Positions 5,063-6,235 of a stretch of 6,235 nt of DNA are shown here, in pieces. The notes under the pieces were generated by a model that saw only the letters and a list, made by a program, of their open reading frames with translations, made no database searches and was not told the DNA's origin. Positions within the stretch are counted from its first letter, which is position 1, and each line of letters opens with the position of its first letter. Both the position numbers and the translations under genes were made by a program. The DNA is from DATBFX01 sp036558305 (GTDB lineage Bacteria; Chloroflexota; Chloroflexia; Thermomicrobiales; UBA6265): the NCBI GenBank assembly GCA_036558305.1, contig DATBFX010000121.1:1-6235 (forward strand), written 5' to 3'.

Positions 5063-5071
5063 AGGAAGGAG
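5063..5071 (+). promoter_or_regulatory. Shine-Dalgarno for the solute-binding protein
   Basis: AGGAAGGAG lies 6 nt before ATG 5078 and supports this start. Confidence 0.8.
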
Positions 5072-5077
5072 TCGAGG

Positions 5078-6235
5078 ATGACCGAACGAGTCGACAACGA
5101 TCGTGATCTCCGCTACCTCCTCAGCCGCCGCGGTTTCGTGGGCGGCACGGCCGGTGCCGCCGCCTTGCTCGCCCTCGGCGGCCCGCGGGCCATTCGCCTC
5201 GCCGGCGCGCAAGACGAAAAGACGATCATCATCGCCACCCTCGGCGAAGCGCAGACCATCAATCCCTTCACGGTTCAGGAATCCGAGGGCGACTGGCGCT
5301 GCTCGACGCTTTTCGACCGCTTTGTACGCCTCGACCAATCGACCCTGGCACCCGTTCCCGGTCTGGCCGCCTCCTGGACGATCGACGGTCTCACGTTCAC
5401 CTTCAGTTTGCAGCCGAACGCCAAGTTCTCCGACGGCAGCGACGTCACGGCCGACGACGTCGCCTTCACCATCAAGGGCCACCTCGCCAAGGCCACCGGT
5501 TCGAGCCGCCAGGCCAAATACACCTTCATCGACGGAGCACAAGCCTACGCCGACGGTACCGCGCAGGACGTAACCGGGATCAAGGTCGTCGACCCAAAGA
5601 CCCTGCAGATCACCTTGGCGAAGGCCGATGCTTCTTTGCTGCTCAACTTGCGCTACATCTACGTGGTGCCCAAAGCCAAACTCGACGGCAAGAGCCTAAC
5701 CGACGATCAATTCTTCCAGAATCCGATCGGCGCCGGCGCGTTCGCATTCAAGAGCTGGAGCACTGGCGGCGATTTCGTCGTGACCAAGAATCCGAATTTT
5801 TGGGAATCCGGCAGACCGCTTCTCGACAGCTACACCCACCGCGTCATCGCCGACTCGCAGAGCATCGTCCTGGCGCTGGAATCGGGTGACGTCGACGGCT
5901 CGATCTATCCCGTGCCGACAGCGGCCGAGGACCTGAAGAAGAACGGCGACCTCGAAGTGCTGACGGTGCCGTTCAACTCGCCAAACGGTTGGATGTTCAA
6001 CCTCAAGAACGAGTGGCTGGCGAAGAAGGAAGTCCGCAAGGCGATCGCGATGGCGCTCAACACCGAGCAGTTCGCCGCCGATTCGCTGCTCGGTCTCGGC
6101 AAGGCCGGTCTCGGTCCGATTGCGCCGGGGCACTGGGCGTACGACCCGGACCTGCAGCCGATCCCCTACGACGTGGAGGGAGCCAAGCAACTCATCCAGC
6201 AGGCAGGTATGCCCCAGGGTTCCAAGATCCGCTTC
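5078..6235 (+). CDS. Tat-exported ABC transporter solute-binding protein, family 5 (peptide/nickel type), C-terminus cut by the window
   Basis: The frame stays open from ATG 5078 to the last base, giving 386 residues; family members usually have 500-600, so about a third is missing. The N-terminus has a twin-arginine signal: SRRGFV at 16-21, a hydrophobic stretch at 22-34, and a likely cut after AGA (42-44). The body reads as SBP_bac_5 (DppA/OppA-like): an EAQTINPF segment near 58, LAASWTIDGLTFTFSLQPNA with KFSDG at 97-120, TADDVAFTIK at 124-133, NPIGAGAFAFKSW at 215-227, NPNFW at 238-242 and EVRKAIAMALN at 318-328. It should capture peptides, nickel or another small solute outside the membrane and pass it to an ABC permease, whose genes are expected downstream. 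The ligand cannot be told from this part. Codon use matches the neighbours. Link to the copper genes is unproven; the gene is divergent from them. Confidence 0.9.
   Translation, partial: MTERVDNDRDLRYLLSRRGFVGGTAGAAALLALGGPRAIRLAGAQDEKTIIIATLGEAQTINPFTVQESEGDWRCSTLFDRFVRLDQSTLAPVPGLAASWTIDGLTFTFSLQPNAKFSDGSDVTADDVAFTIKGHLAKATGSSRQAKYTFIDGAQAYADGTAQDVTGIKVVDPKTLQITLAKADASLLLNLRYIYVVPKAKLDGKSLTDDQFFQNPIGAGAFAFKSWSTGGDFVVTKNPNFWESGRPLLDSYTHRVIADSQSIVLALESGDVDGSIYPVPTAAEDLKKNGDLEVLTVPFNSPNGWMFNLKNEWLAKKEVRKAIAMALNTEQFAADSLLGLGKAGLGPIAPGHWAYDPDLQPIPYDVEGAKQLIQQAGMPQGSKIRF

Larger units (their letters stand above)
4637..5077. other. 441-nt divergent intergenic region
   Basis: No credible gene is seen here; open frames have unlikely composition and overlap both leaders. 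The region must hold the start signals for the leftward copper protein and the rightward solute-binding protein. It is locally less GC-rich around 4720-4860. It contains an imperfect inverted repeat at 4848-4871, a short palindrome at 4895-4906 and the promoter candidate listed separately. A small ACCAC/GTGGT stem (4692-4706) lies in the leftward leader. No leftward promoter could be assigned with confidence, and no known riboswitch was recognised. Confidence 0.6.

Overview
The window is GC-rich (clearly above 60% by eye) and densely coding, with strong G/C preference at third codon positions. The mix of a copper nitrite reductase, His/Cys-bearing 'HPAHIH' secreted proteins, a Tat-exported family 5 solute-binding protein and heptanucleotide intergenic repeats suggests a Chloroflexota bacterium, perhaps a Thermomicrobia relative. 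That placement is inference from protein style; no rRNA or marker gene is present.

Region 1 (1-2947, + strand) is the end of a nitrite/nitric-oxide gene cluster: the C-terminal third of a copper nitrite reductase (NirK-type), a membrane-anchored cupredoxin-like protein with an incomplete copper site, a 4-TM protein with a THGHMLFVGW motif, a stand-alone ScdA_N/DUF542 domain protein, and a 12-TM protein resembling NnrS and heme-copper oxidase subunit I. Gaps from the cupredoxin gene onward are 2, 22 and 4 nt, so these genes are probably co-transcribed. A 13-bp hairpin lies between nirK and the cupredoxin gene, and a strong hairpin (2970-2998) closes the cluster. A plausible joint role is nitrite reduction to NO outside the membrane, with the downstream genes helping copper supply, NO sensing or detoxification, or metal-centre repair.

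Region 2 (3008-4636, - strand) holds two paralogous secreted proteins. The upstream one (4636 to 3815) has an SOD/CHRD-like 'HPAHIH' domain joined to an amicyanin/plastocyanin-type cupredoxin with all four type 1 copper ligands. The downstream one (3611 to 3063) has the first domain only. The shared 130 residues differ at 8 positions, and the DNA is a mosaic of perfectly identical blocks and diverged stretches. Both genes end in the same order: stop codon, heptanucleotide tandem repeat, then a GC-rich hairpin. The two heptamers differ in sequence.

Region 3 (4637-6235) is a 441-nt divergent intergenic region followed by the first 386 codons of a Tat-exported ABC transporter solute-binding protein (peptide/nickel family 5), which runs off the window. 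A TTGACA-N17-TAGTCT promoter candidate with small palindromes upstream precedes it.

No tRNA, rRNA, CRISPR array or insertion sequence was seen.
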